Positions 40,159 through 48,303 are shown, counted from the first letter of the stretch. The stretch: 64,000 nucleotides of DNA from CAVSSX01 sp963730735 (GCA_963730735.1 CAVSSX010000007.1:1302001-1366000), one strand, 5' to 3'. Translations and numbers: made by a program. The notes: generated by a model not told the origin, from the sequence alone.

Positions 40159-41319
40159 ATGGGTGAGTCCCTTCGCTTCGTGGCGTTCCTGGTCGGACTG
40201 GCGCTGGTGCTGGCCACCATCGTCAGCGTCTTCACCTCGCTGGTCGTCCCGAGGATGACCTCGTCGCGGATGCTCCGGTTCATCTCGAAGCTCCTGGGCT
40301 CGCTGGCCCGCAAGGCGCTGCCGCGGCTCCCGACCTACGAGGCCAAGGACCGCCTCATGTCGGTGGTCGGGCCCCTGGCCATGATGCTGCTCTTCGTCCT
40401 GTGGCTGGGCCTGCTCTTGGTGGGCTTCGGGTTGATCGTCTGGTGGACGAGCGGCGACACGCTGTTCCACTCCCTGGCCATCTCGGGATCCTCGATCTTC
40501 ACCCTGGGCATCGCCGTCGGCGACCACACGGGGTCCGAGGCGCTCGAGGTGCTGGCGGCGGCCACCGGGTTCCTGGTCATCGCCCTCGAGATCGCCTACC
40601 TGCCCACCCTCTACGCCGCCTTCTCGGCTCGCGAGACCGAGGTGACCCTGCTCTCGACCCGTTCGGGCGTCCCGGCCTGGGGCCCCGAACTCCTGGCCCG
40701 GCACTGGTGGTTCAAGACGATGTCCGAGCTGCCCGATCTCTACCGGGTGTGGGAGCGTTGGGCGGCCGAGGTCTCCGAGAGCCACACCAACTATCCGACC
40801 CTCATGTGGTTCCGCTCGCCGGTCTCCGCCCGGTCGTGGCTGCTCTCGCTGGTGGCCATGCTCGACGCCGCCGCCCTCCACGACAGCTGCGCCCCGGCCG
40901 ACGCCCCTCGGCAGGCCCGGATCTTCCTGCGGGGTGGCATGGAGTGCCTGCGCTCACTGGCCGCCGCCCTCCAGATCCCCTACGACCCCGACCCACTGCC
41001 GACCACGCCGATCCGGCTGACCTTCGACGAGTTCGCCATGGGCTTCCAGCGACTCGAGCAGGTCGGCTTCCCGGTCGAGCGGACGCTCGAGGAGTCCTGG
41101 ACGAACTTCAGCGGGTGGCGGGTCAACTACGAGCCGATCGCCGACCAGCTGACCCTCCTGGTCATGCCGCCGCCGGCCCCGTGGCTGCTGGCCCGACCGG
41201 GGGTCGGTGACATGCAGCTGCCGCTGGTCCTCGACCGGACGCCCGACGACCCGAGTGCCGCCCAGTCCGAGCGGCTGGGTCGGGGCGTGCGCCGACTCGA
41301 GGAGGACGGCGCCTCGTAG
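40159..41319 (+). CDS. Membrane protein with ion-channel-like pore region
   Basis: This intact 386-aa protein (MGESLRFVAFLVGLALVLAT) has an N-terminal helix, a second helix (MMLLFVLWLGLLLVGFGLIV), then a re-entrant-like stretch HSLAISGSSIFTLGIAVGDH and a third helix (ATGFLVIALEIAYLPTLYAA). The layout helix-pore-helix matches two-TM ion channels, but the usual TxGYGD filter is replaced by TLGIAVGD. The cytosolic C-terminal about 220 residues (from FSARETEVTLLSTRSG) are helical and carry no recognised ligand domain. It could be a diverged channel or another membrane sensor. The 75-bp gap after the MFS gene is GC-rich with self-complementary runs. Confidence 0.65.
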   Translation: MGESLRFVAFLVGLALVLATIVSVFTSLVVPRMTSSRMLRFISKLLGSLARKALPRLPTYEAKDRLMSVVGPLAMMLLFVLWLGLLLVGFGLIVWWTSGDTLFHSLAISGSSIFTLGIAVGDHTGSEALEVLAAATGFLVIALEIAYLPTLYAAFSARETEVTLLSTRSGVPAWGPELLARHWWFKTMSELPDLYRVWERWAAEVSESHTNYPTLMWFRSPVSARSWLLSLVAMLDAAALHDSCAPADAPRQARIFLRGGMECLRSLAAALQIPYDPDPLPTTPIRLTFDEFAMGFQRLEQVGFPVERTLEESWTNFSGWRVNYEPIADQLTLLVMPPPAPWLLARPGVGDMQLPLVLDRTPDDPSAAQSERLGRGVRRLEEDGAS

Positions 41320-43592
41320 CGCGGTGCGCTCAGGCGGCCGGTGCCCGGTCGGCTCCGGACCAGCGCCTCCCAGACCATGGCCACCGCCCGCTCGGCCCAG
41401 CCGGGGTCGGCGTCCCGACCGAGGATGGTGCGGGCGAACACTGCCCCGACCAGCAGCTCGGTGGCCAGCTCGACGTCGGCCCCGGGGTCGAGCTCACCGG
41501 CCGACTGGGCCCGACGCAGCACGTCGGTGAAGTACTCGGTGCGGGGTTGCACCGTCCGGGCCCGGTGCAGGGCCAGCGCGTGGGGCTCGTCGCGGTCCGA
41601 GGCCAGGGCCCCGAGCACGGCGACGCACTGGTCGCCGAACCGGCGCTCGAAGGCGCCCAGCTGTTCGACCAGCTCGGCCCGAGGCGAACCCGAGCCGGGG
41701 GTCGGGATCGGGCCGATGTCCTCGGCGATCGCCGCCGTGGCCAGGTCGGCCTTGTCCCGGAACCGGCGGTAGACGGTGGCCCGGGACACGCCGGCCGTCG
41801 ACGCCACGCCTTCGATCGACAGCCCGGCGTAGCCGACCTCGTGCAGCTGGTCGATGGTCGACGCCAGGATGGCCGACGTCACCCGGGCGTCGCGCGGTCG
41901 GCCGGGAGAGCGTGGCGCCGGCCTGGTCGGGGCCTCGGTGGTGGTCACTGGCACCGGCGAGGGGGCACCCGCCGGCGACGCGGCGCCGCCAGGTGTCCCG
42001 GACTCGCCCGAGGCGCGTGGCCGGCGGCGCCCCGTCGGGGGCGCCCGATCCCGCGGCGGGGCGCCGTAGCTCACCACGAAGTCACGTTGGCGGACGAGCA
42101 CGAAGCCGGCGATCGAACCGATCACGGCGATGACGCCGGCGATGATCGACAGCTCGTTCATGCTCCCGGAGAAGCCCACCCGGTAGGCGTCGATGACGGC
42201 GTGCTGCTGGGCCGCCGGCAGCGCTCCCACGGCCGCCCGCACCTCACCCGAGGTCAGGGCGACGCCGAGCGACTGGCCGTGCTGGGCGGCGGCCGCCCGG
42301 CCGGCCGGGGTGGCCTGCAGGGCCTCCGTCACCCGGTGGACGATCTGGGACTGGAAGATCGCCCCCAGGGCGGCGATCCCGGTGGCGATGCCGACCTGGC
42401 GGAAGGTGGAGTTGGTGCCCGAGGCCATGCCGCTGCGCTCCGGCGGGACCACCGAGATGGCCGTCGAGGCCAGCACCGGGTTGACCATGCCGATCCCGGC
42501 GCCGGTGAGGATGAATCCGGGCAGTAGCTGGAGCCAACTCGACGTCGGCGAGGTGGTGGCGATCAGGAAGAGGCCGATGGCCACCAGCGCCATGCCGGTG
42601 CCGAGCAGGAAGCGCGAGTGGATGCGGACCGTCAATCGACCGGCCACCGGGGCCACGGCGAAGGAGAGCAGGGTCAGGGGCAAGAAGCGCAATCCGGCGG
42701 CGAAGGGGCCGTAGCCCAGGTCGTCCTGGATGTAGAGGGTGAGGTAGAGGAACAGCGAGAAGATCGACGCCGACAGGGTGAAGGCCACGGCCGAGGCGCC
42801 GATCATGGCCGGACGCCGGAAGAGCGACAGGTCCAACATGGGGTCGCGCTGGCGCCATTCGCCGATGAGGAAGACGGCCAGCAGCACCGCCGCCCCGACC
42901 AGCAGGCCGACGATCTCGGCGCTGCCCCAGCCGGCGTCGTTCCCCCGCACCAGCGCGTAGACCAGCATGAAGAGCGACGCCGTGAAGGTGACGAACCCGA
43001 GCCAGTCGATGCGCCGGGTGTTGGGGTCCCGGGACTCGCGGACCTTGGTCAGGGTGATGAGGATGGCCACCGCCCCGATCGGCACGTTCAGGAAGAAGAT
43101 CCACCGCCACCCGATGCTGCTGGTGATGGCCCCGCCGACCAGCGGCCCGATGGCCACGGCGGCGCCGTTGACCGCCCCGAAGATGCCGAAGGCGGTGCCT
43201 CGTTCCTTGCCCGAGAAGGCCGCCGCCACCAGGGCCAGGGAGGTGGCGAACATGATCGCCCCCCCGACGCCCTGGGCGCCCCGGGCCAGGTTCAACATGA
43301 GCGACGAGGTGGAGAGGCCGCAGACGAGGGAGGAGATCGAGAACACGGCCAGACCGATGGCGAAGACCTCCCGGCGGCCGAACATGTCGCCGACGACGCC
43401 GGCGGTGAGCAGGAACGCCGCCAGGGTCAGGGCGTAGGCGTCGACCACCCACTGCAGGTCGCTGAACGACGAGTGCAGCGAGCGCTGGATGTCGGGCAGC
43501 GCCACGTTCACCACCGTGATGTCCAGCAGCAGCATGAACACGGCGATGCAGATGGCGATCAGCGTCCACCAGCGGCGTTCGAGTACGGGCAT
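41127..43592 (-). CDS. EmrB/QacA-type MFS exporter continuous with a TetR regulator domain
   Basis: From ATG 43592 (MPVLERRWWTLIAICIAVFM) the first about 505 residues form a 14-helix drug-exporter: LLLDITVVNVALPDIQRSLH, VGDMFGRREVFAIGLAVFS and GVGGAIMFATSLALVAA. After a Pro/Gly/Ala-rich linker (residues about 509-560) the same frame gives a TetR protein: GRPRDARVTSAILASTIDQL, YAGLSIEGVASTAGVSRATV and YRRFRDKADLATAAI (helix-turn-helix). The frame remains open to 41127, overlapping the convergent gene by 193 bp; a one-base correction near 41345 would end it at TGA 41332-41330. A GTG at 41948 overlapping an out-of-frame TGA (GTGA) means two coupled genes joined by a base error is the alternative to a fusion. 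The TetR part probably represses this promoter. Confidence 0.8.
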   Translation of the reverse strand: MPVLERRWWTLIAICIAVFMLLLDITVVNVALPDIQRSLHSSFSDLQWVVDAYALTLAAFLLTAGVVGDMFGRREVFAIGLAVFSISSLVCGLSTSSLMLNLARGAQGVGGAIMFATSLALVAAAFSGKERGTAFGIFGAVNGAAVAIGPLVGGAITSSIGWRWIFFLNVPIGAVAILITLTKVRESRDPNTRRIDWLGFVTFTASLFMLVYALVRGNDAGWGSAEIVGLLVGAAVLLAVFLIGEWRQRDPMLDLSLFRRPAMIGASAVAFTLSASIFSLFLYLTLYIQDDLGYGPFAAGLRFLPLTLLSFAVAPVAGRLTVRIHSRFLLGTGMALVAIGLFLIATTSPTSSWLQLLPGFILTGAGIGMVNPVLASTAISVVPPERSGMASGTNSTFRQVGIATGIAALGAIFQSQIVHRVTEALQATPAGRAAAAQHGQSLGVALTSGEVRAAVGALPAAQQHAVIDAYRVGFSGSMNELSIIAGVIAVIGSIAGFVLVRQRDFVVSYGAPPRDRAPPTGRRRPRASGESGTPGGAASPAGAPSPVPVTTTEAPTRPAPRSPGRPRDARVTSAILASTIDQLHEVGYAGLSIEGVASTAGVSRATVYRRFRDKADLATAAIAEDIGPIPTPGSGSPRAELVEQLGAFERRFGDQCVAVLGALASDRDEPHALALHRARTVQPRTEYFTDVLRRAQSAGELDPGADVELATELLVGAVFARTILGRDADPGWAERAVAMVWEALVRSRPGTGRLSAPRYEAPSSSSRRTPRPSRSDWAALGSSGVRSRTSGSCMSPTPGRASSHGAGGGMTRRVSWSAIGS

Positions 43593-43635
43593 CCTCACTC
43601 CTCGGGCTCGGCCGGCCGGGGAGCGACGGCTCCCC

Positions 43636-43680
43636 AATATCGACACAGAATGTATCGGAACAAAACGTATCGAAACCGTG
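43636..43680. promoter_or_regulatory. Three 15-bp direct repeats (iterons) upstream of the MFS-TetR gene
   Basis: TATCG occurs at 43638, 43653 and 43668, exactly 15 bp apart, each followed by an A/C-rich half (units AATATCGACACAGAA, TGTATCGGAACAAAA and CGTATCGAAACCGTG). They form an AT-rich island in the 237-bp gap between the divergent MFS-TetR and nitroreductase genes. On the minus strand TTGTTC and GATATT, 16 bp apart, could be the -35 and -10 of the exporter, placing the repeats over the promoter. They are likely a binding site for the TetR domain, although TetR sites are usually inverted rather than direct repeats. Confidence 0.55.
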
Positions 43681-43829
43681 GGTCGCCGGCAACCGTCGTC
43701 CGGCACCGGTCGCCGTCGGTGCCCGGCTCTACGCTGGGACCGCCGGGTCCCTTCGGGGTGCGGGCGACGATGCCGGGGGCGCCGGGGGTCGGCGGGGGAG
43801 ACGTGTGGCGCCACCAGCTAGGAGCCGCT

Positions 43830-44513
43830 GTGCCGCCCTTCGACCTCAACGAGATCGACCGCCTGCTCACGACGACCAAGGCCGTCCGCTACCGACTGGA
43901 CCTCGAGCGGCCGGTGCCCCGCGACGTCCTGGCCGACTGCATCCGGCTGAGCAGCTACGCCCCGAACGCCTCCAACGCCCAGGAGTGGCGGTGGATCGTG
44001 GTCGACGATCCCGACCAGCGGCGGGCGGTGGGCGAGCAGTACGAGAAGATGACCGTGCCGCCGGTCAGCCGGATCCTCGAGTCCAAACTGGCGAGCGGGG
44101 ACGAGGTGGGGGCGAAGATCTCCCGCTCGATCCTGTACCTGGCCGAGCACATGGCCGAGGTGCCGGCCCTGGTCGTCCCGTGTTACGACGTCGAGGCGGC
44201 CGCCCAGCGCTACGGCACCTGGCTCGGTCCCTCGGGAGGGTCGGCGGCGATGACCTCGGCCATGTACGCCTCGATCTACCCCTCCGTCTGGAGCTTCCTC
44301 CTGGCCCTGCGCAGCCGGGGCCTCGGCTCGGTGTTGACCACCGCCCACCAGGGCGACCAGGCGGCCATGGCCGAGATCCTCGGCATCCCGACCAGCTGGG
44401 ACCAGACGTGCCTGCTCCCGGTGGCCTACACCACCGGCGGTGAGTTCAGTCCCTCACCGAGAGCAGGGGTCGAGGACCTGATCTTCTGGAACCGCTACTC
44501 GCCCGAGGTCTGA
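43830..44513 (+). CDS. Nitroreductase-family FMN oxidoreductase
   Basis: GTG 43830 with AGGAG five bases upstream starts an intact 227-residue protein (VPPFDLNEIDRLLTTTKAVR). The family pattern is present: TKAVRYRLDLERPVPRDVLA, LSSYAPNASNAQEWRWIVVD (FMN-phosphate contact) and LALRSRGLGSVLTTAHQGDQ, followed by MAEILGIPTSWDQTCLLPVA. It probably reduces a nitro- or quinone-like compound with NAD(P)H. Divergent from the MFS-TetR gene and sharing its regulatory gap, so it may respond to the same compound (inference). Confidence 0.87.
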   Translation: MPPFDLNEIDRLLTTTKAVRYRLDLERPVPRDVLADCIRLSSYAPNASNAQEWRWIVVDDPDQRRAVGEQYEKMTVPPVSRILESKLASGDEVGAKISRSILYLAEHMAEVPALVVPCYDVEAAAQRYGTWLGPSGGSAAMTSAMYASIYPSVWSFLLALRSRGLGSVLTTAHQGDQAAMAEILGIPTSWDQTCLLPVAYTTGGEFSPSPRAGVEDLIFWNRYSPEV

Positions 44514-44549
44514 AGGGCCATGCCGCCACGGCACCCGAACCGGACGGTG

Positions 44550-44563
44550 GGGCGGGCCCGCCC
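44550..44563. terminator. GC-rich palindrome between convergent genes
   Basis: GGGCGGGCCCGCCC is a perfect 14-bp palindrome in the 52-bp gap between the convergent nitroreductase and 94-aa protein genes. It could fold as a short hairpin (five-base stem, GGCC loop) and stop transcription from both sides. No U tract follows, and GC-rich palindromes are common in this genome, so the call is weak. Confidence 0.3.
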
Positions 44564-44565
44564 GG

Positions 44566-44850
44566 CTAGAGGGCGGGGGAGTCCTTGAGGGCCTTGGCCA
44601 CCTTGTTGGCCAACACCAGTTCGTTGATGATCCGCCCGATGATGATGCCCCCGCCGTGGACGTGGGCCTTGGTCTCGGTCGAGGTCCGCTCGAGCTTCAC
44701 GTGCGCCGTGGACAGCGTCGACTTCTCGACGTTGATGATCTCCTTGGAGGAGTCCTTGGCGCTGACCGTGTAGGCGCTGCCGAGCGAGTCCTGCAGGGCC
44801 TTGATGACGTCGTCTTCGGTGACCCCGGACTTGATGGACACGCTGGGCAT
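44566..44850 (-). CDS. Small conserved hypothetical protein (94 aa)
   Basis: ATG 44850 follows AGGAGA with seven bases spacing. The intact product begins MPSVSIKSGVTEDDVIKALQ and reads as two strands and two helices: AYTVSAKDSSKEIINVEKST, VKLERTSTETKAHVHGGGII and IGRIINELVLANKVAKALKD. A Gly-rich HVHGGGIIIG loop is notable. No membrane span is predicted. It lies upstream of the second MFS exporter's 3' end on the same strand order (downstream of nothing obvious), 86 bp from that gene's stop. Function unknown. Confidence 0.75.
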   Translation of the reverse strand: MPSVSIKSGVTEDDVIKALQDSLGSAYTVSAKDSSKEIINVEKSTLSTAHVKLERTSTETKAHVHGGGIIIGRIINELVLANKVAKALKDSPAL

Positions 44851-44936
44851 GGTTTTCTCCTGTCGTTCGGTGGTTGGGACGGTAGAGCGATCGGACGGTG
44901 GCGGGCGATCCGTCTCCGTCCAGGCGACGGAGGGGA

Positions 44937-46517
44937 CTACGCCCCGACCGGTCCGGGGTCGTTGGTCGGCACGGTCTCGGGAGCGGGGTGGGTCAGCTCC
45001 TCTTGGACCCCGGCCCGGAGGCCGAGGAGGGCCACGATGGCCGCCGCCGCCATGATGCCGGCCATGACGTACAGGACGGTCTCGATCGAATGGGCGAACT
45101 CGAGCCGGATGAAGTGCGGGATGGCGCTGGCATTCGACGAGCCGCCGCTCCCGCCGCCGCCCTGGCTCTCCTGGGCGATGGTGGCCGCCTGGGTCGCCGC
45201 CTTCACCGGCGGGACCCCGTGGCCCACCAGGTAGGTGGTCACGCGCGAGCGCATCTGCGACACGAGGATGGTGCCCAGGATGGCCAACCCAAGGCTGGCC
45301 GAGTAGTTCCGGACGGTCTGGGTGATGCCCGTAGCTTCGCCGTAGGAGAGCTTCGAGGCCCGGTTGATGGCATCGGTGTTGGCCGGGCCGAGCATGAAGC
45401 CCATCCCCGCCCCGGCCACGATGATGTACCACTGCTGGGAGCTGAAGCTGAGCGTCGTCACCTTGCTGGCCCAGAGGGCGAAGCCGACCGCACCGATGAT
45501 GCAGCCCAGGACGACCGGGCGCTTGGCCCCGACCGAGTCCAGCATCCGTCCACCGATCTGGGAGGTGATGACGAAGCCGATGAAGAAGAACAGCAGGAAC
45601 ACGCCGGCGTTCGAGGCCGTGTCGCCGAGGGCGATCTGGGCGTATTCGCTGGCGAAGAAGAACACCGGGACGAACACGAGCATGGTGATGGCCAGCACGA
45701 TGTTCTCGACCATGAACGGCCGGATGCGGAAGATGCTGACCTTGACCAGCGGCGACGGGGTCCGGATCTCGACGAAGTAGAAGATCACCAGGATGATCAG
45801 GCCCAGGGCGATGGACAGCCCGATCAGCGGGTTCCCCCAGCCCCAGATGGACGACTGCTGGAATCCGAAGACACTGAGGGCCACACCGATGGCCACCAGG
45901 GCCGCCCCCCGGTAGTCGAGCTTGGCCTTCTGGTAGAGGGTCGTCGGCTTGGAGATGGCGATGAGCACCAGGGCGATGAGGGCCACCGGGATGTTCACCC
46001 AGAAGATGGCCCGCCAGGTCCACTCGGTGAGGTAGCCCCCGAGGATCGGCCCGACGGCCGTGAGGGCACCGGCGATGCCGAAGAAGGCGGCCAGGGCCTT
46101 CCCCCGCTCGCGTAGCTCGAAGGTGTTGACGACGATGGCCAGCGCAGCGGGGAACATGATGGCGCCGCCGACACCCTGGATGGCCCGGAAGGTGACGATC
46201 CACGCTTCGGCCCCGGCGCCCTTCGGGGTCAGCCCGCACAACGCCGAGGCGGTGGCGAAGGTGATGACCCCGATCACGACCATCTTGCGGTGCCCGAGCG
46301 TGTCGGCCAGGCGGCCGCCGAGGGCGAAGAAGGCGGCCAGGGACAGCAGGTAGGCGTTGACCGCCCACTGCACCCCGGTGCTGGTCAGACCCAACTCGTG
46401 CTGGATCTCGGGGACGGCGATCGACACGATCGTCTGATCGATGAACGTCATGGCGACGGCGAAGATCATCGCCGCCAGGACCAGGTTCTTCGATCGGCCG
46501 CCAGTCGCCGGTGCCAC
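44937..46517 (-). CDS. EmrB/QacA-type MFS exporter
   Basis: This intact exporter of about 526 aa starts at GTG 46517 (VAPATGGRSKNLVLAAMIFA), chosen over GTG 46562 because GAGGGA lies six to seven bases upstream. Fourteen hydrophobic segments with DHA2 signatures are present: AMTFIDQTIVSIAVPEIQHE, GGRLADTLGHRKMVVIG, FRAIQGVGGAIMFPAALAIV and VGPILGGYLTEWTWRAIFWV. A Gly/Ser-rich insert (QESQGGGGSGGSSNAS) lies before the last helix. These proteins export drugs or metabolites by proton antiport. A dyad-containing promoter lies just upstream (46597-46625). Confidence 0.9.
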   Translation of the reverse strand: MAPATGGRSKNLVLAAMIFAVAMTFIDQTIVSIAVPEIQHELGLTSTGVQWAVNAYLLSLAAFFALGGRLADTLGHRKMVVIGVITFATASALCGLTPKGAGAEAWIVTFRAIQGVGGAIMFPAALAIVVNTFELRERGKALAAFFGIAGALTAVGPILGGYLTEWTWRAIFWVNIPVALIALVLIAISKPTTLYQKAKLDYRGAALVAIGVALSVFGFQQSSIWGWGNPLIGLSIALGLIILVIFYFVEIRTPSPLVKVSIFRIRPFMVENIVLAITMLVFVPVFFFASEYAQIALGDTASNAGVFLLFFFIGFVITSQIGGRMLDSVGAKRPVVLGCIIGAVGFALWASKVTTLSFSSQQWYIIVAGAGMGFMLGPANTDAINRASKLSYGEATGITQTVRNYSASLGLAILGTILVSQMRSRVTTYLVGHGVPPVKAATQAATIAQESQGGGGSGGSSNASAIPHFIRLEFAHSIETVLYVMAGIMAAAAIVALLGLRAGVQEELTHPAPETVPTNDPGPVGA

Positions 46518-46596
46518 CGTCTTTCCCTCGCTTCGAGCGCCGTGGGCGCCATCGGGCCCCACGGTGGGCCGGTGCCAGAGAAGCTACCGAGAGGGG

Positions 46597-46625
46597 AATG
46601 TACTTGCAACGATTAGCAACAACCT
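46597..46625 (-). promoter_or_regulatory. Putative promoter with TTGC-N8-GCAA operator for the MFS exporter
   Basis: In an AT-rich island upstream of the exporter, TTGCAACGATTAGCAA (46604-46619) has inverted TTGC/GCAA ends. Read on the minus strand, TACATT (46602-46597) can serve as -10, with the dyad filling the 17-bp spacer and a weak -35 (GGTTGT). A repressor bound there would block RNA polymerase. The arms match only at the outer four bases plus one inner pair, so a MarR- or TetR-type site is a suggestion; no regulator gene is adjacent. Confidence 0.45.
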
Positions 46626-46774
46626 TGCCTCCCCGAGCGGACGAGGGGAACAAACTCCCAGGATCACCACCGTCGACTGCCGATCGCGAGACCTGCACCG
46701 TCCGGCCGCCAGGTGTACTCGACGGCTGGCGCGGAAGGGGGTCGAAAGGGTCGGGGGCTGCCCGACATCGGCGT

Positions 46775-47271
46775 CTAGACGGTGAACTTCGGTCCACGCC
46801 CGAGGCGGACGGGGCCAACGGCGTCGGCGAGGTCGATCGGCTCGCCACGCTGGCGGACGACGATGACCCCGTCCGACGCCAACTCTGCAGCGACCGATCG
46901 TGACGCCTTCATGAGGCTTCGCCACGAGCGTCCCCCGGCGGCCCGGGCTGCGTCGCTCGGGCAGATGGTCGCCTCCTGGCTCGCGATGTCGCAGCAAGGA
47001 CTGCATGGTGGCGGCCAGACGTGTTCGCTGACCGCTCGGCGTCGGATCCCACCAGGGGTCGCCCCGCTCGCCCAACGCGACCTTGGCATCGTTCACCCGC
47101 TGTCGAGCATGTGGCGCGTTGGCAGCGCACCGCCCTCCGAGCCGCTGCCAGTTCGGCGACCAACTCGGCCCGGAAGGCGTCGGGAATCGACGGATCCGTC
47201 GCTCGCCAGCGTCGACCGGCGATGACGAGAAAGTGACCGTCGTCGGTGTGCTGCGGTTCGCCGTCCGCCAT
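46775..47271 (-). CDS. DUF3253-domain protein with N-terminal WRATDP-type domain
   Basis: Two small conserved parts are joined in one gene. The N-terminal part starts MADGEPQHTDDGHFLVIAGR and continues RRWRATDPSIPDAFRAELVA, then after a shift VNDAKVALGERGDPWWD, a short domain often annotated loosely as biopolymer transporter Tol-like. The C-terminal part, ATICPSDAARAAGGRSWRSL followed by ELASDGVIVVRQRGEPIDLA, is the DUF3253 winged-helix-like fold. Two or three frameshifts lie between about 46975 and 47150. Stop TAG 46777-46775. Function unknown; the fold suggests nucleic-acid binding. Confidence 0.65.
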
Positions 47272-47635
47272 CCCCACATCTTGGCCCCGCCGGCTCTGTG
47301 GCGATCAGCGCCGTGAGGGCATCGGCGTGAGCCGGAACTCGCGTCCCGCTACGCGGCGACTCGCGACTCGTCGACGTGGAGGTGCCACCATGCCCGGGCC
47401 AAGGATGCGGCGCTGGACGCGAGTCAGGCAGACCGCCGGCCCACCTGAACGACCTCGTGACAGCAGCAGACGATCCGGTGGCCATGGCCATCCTGGCTCC
47501 GTAGGGCCCATTCACCGACAATCTCGTGTCTCACGAAGCAGGGCTCTACCCCACTTGCAACTCGGGTAATCCTCCGAGTGCCAACGACGGAGGATTCTGG
47601 CGCGACGACGGCGAGGGCGCCGGCACCCTCGATCG
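47272..47635. other. Region without a recognisable gene
   Basis: About 360 bp between the DUF3253 gene and the tRNA. Open frames exist on both strands but none shows a conserved motif, a convincing ribosome-binding site or a consistent codon pattern. The only structure seen is the 9-bp inverted repeat at 47568-47596. A gene broken by base errors cannot be excluded. Confidence 0.5.
47568..47596 (-). terminator. Hairpin downstream of tRNA-Gly
   Basis: AATCCTCCG and CGGAGGATT form a perfect 9-bp stem around an 11-base loop, beginning 40 bp past the tRNA 3' end. It is the strongest hairpin noticed in the intergenic sequence here and is placed to end the tRNA transcript. There is no U tract, as is common for actinobacterial terminators, so it may instead be a processing or protein site. 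Confidence 0.5.
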
Positions 47636-47709
<74 letters not shown>

Positions 47710-47827
47710 GAACCGTCCGGCGCAGGCACCGGCGCGAAGCGACGAGCAGTCTAGATCCCGCCCGGTGGAGGGCCGCGGGTCGCGCCCACGCTATGGTCGG
47801 CGGCCGCCAGCGTCTACCGTCTTGCGG

Positions 47828-48196
47828 GTGGCGACATTGTTCGATCGGGTCGGTGGCACCGAGTTCTTCGTGGCCCTGGTCGACCGCTTCTACCTCGGCG
47901 TGGCCGGCGACCCGATCCTCCGCCCGCTCTACCCAGAGGACCTGACCGAATCGAAGGCCCACCTGGCCCTCTTCCTCGCCCAGTACTGGGGCGGTCCGGA
48001 CGACTACCAGCAGGTCCGCGGCCATCCGCGCCTGCGGATGCGCCACGCCCCGTTCGTGATCGGGCCGCTCGAGCGTGACGCCTGGCTGACCCACATGACG
48101 GCCGCCGTGAAGTCGGCCGGGGTGGCCCGGCGGGACGAGAAGGAGCTGCTCGGGTACTTCGACATGGCGGCGGCGTCGCTCACCAACGCCCGTTGA
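47828..48196 (+). CDS. glbO: Group II truncated haemoglobin (GlbO-like)
   Basis: This 122-residue haem protein starts at GTG 47828 (VATLFDRVGGTEFFVALVDR). It has FYLGVAGDPILRPLYPEDL, a Tyr-Trp pair in LFLAQYWGGPDDYQQVRG and the proximal-His stretch HPRLRMRHAPFVIGPLERDA typical of group II (trHbO) globins. Such globins bind O2 or NO in the cytoplasm and are tied to redox protection in mycobacteria (family knowledge). Intact frame; the upstream gap to the tRNA is 118 bp. Confidence 0.92.
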   Translation: MATLFDRVGGTEFFVALVDRFYLGVAGDPILRPLYPEDLTESKAHLALFLAQYWGGPDDYQQVRGHPRLRMRHAPFVIGPLERDAWLTHMTAAVKSAGVARRDEKELLGYFDMAAASLTNAR

Positions 48197-48216
48197 CGGC
48201 CGGCCACCGGCCGGTA

Positions 48217-48248
48217 TTGGGAAGTTTACGTCAACGTTAAGATAAGCT
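48217..48248 (+). promoter_or_regulatory. MerR-type promoter and operator of the MFS-merR operon
   Basis: TTGGGA (48217-48222) and TAAGCT (48243-48248) fit -35 and -10 elements separated by 20 bp, the long spacer typical of MerR-regulated promoters. The imperfect dyad TTTACGTCAACGTTAA (48225-48240; six of eight positions match in each arm) is centred exactly on that spacer. MerR activators bind such spacer dyads and untwist the DNA. The promoter lies 55 bp before an exporter gene whose next gene is a MerR regulator. Confidence 0.7.
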
Positions 48249-48303
48249 CTGGCGTCGTCCTCAGGGGAGCGCGACTCGACCCAGAGAGGGACCACTCGTC
48301 GGC

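Noticed and set aside
41127..41329. Extra C-terminal tail of about 65 residues on the TetR domain
   Set aside because: It overlaps an intact convergent gene and looks unlike protein; a one-base correction gives a natural TetR end at 41330. The span is kept as read but the tail is probably not real.
42618..43829. Long plus-strand open extension upstream of the nitroreductase and opposite the MFS-TetR gene
   Set aside because: Highly charged, repetitive translation typical of a high-GC shadow frame; the nitroreductase has its own GTG with AGGAG at 43820-43824.
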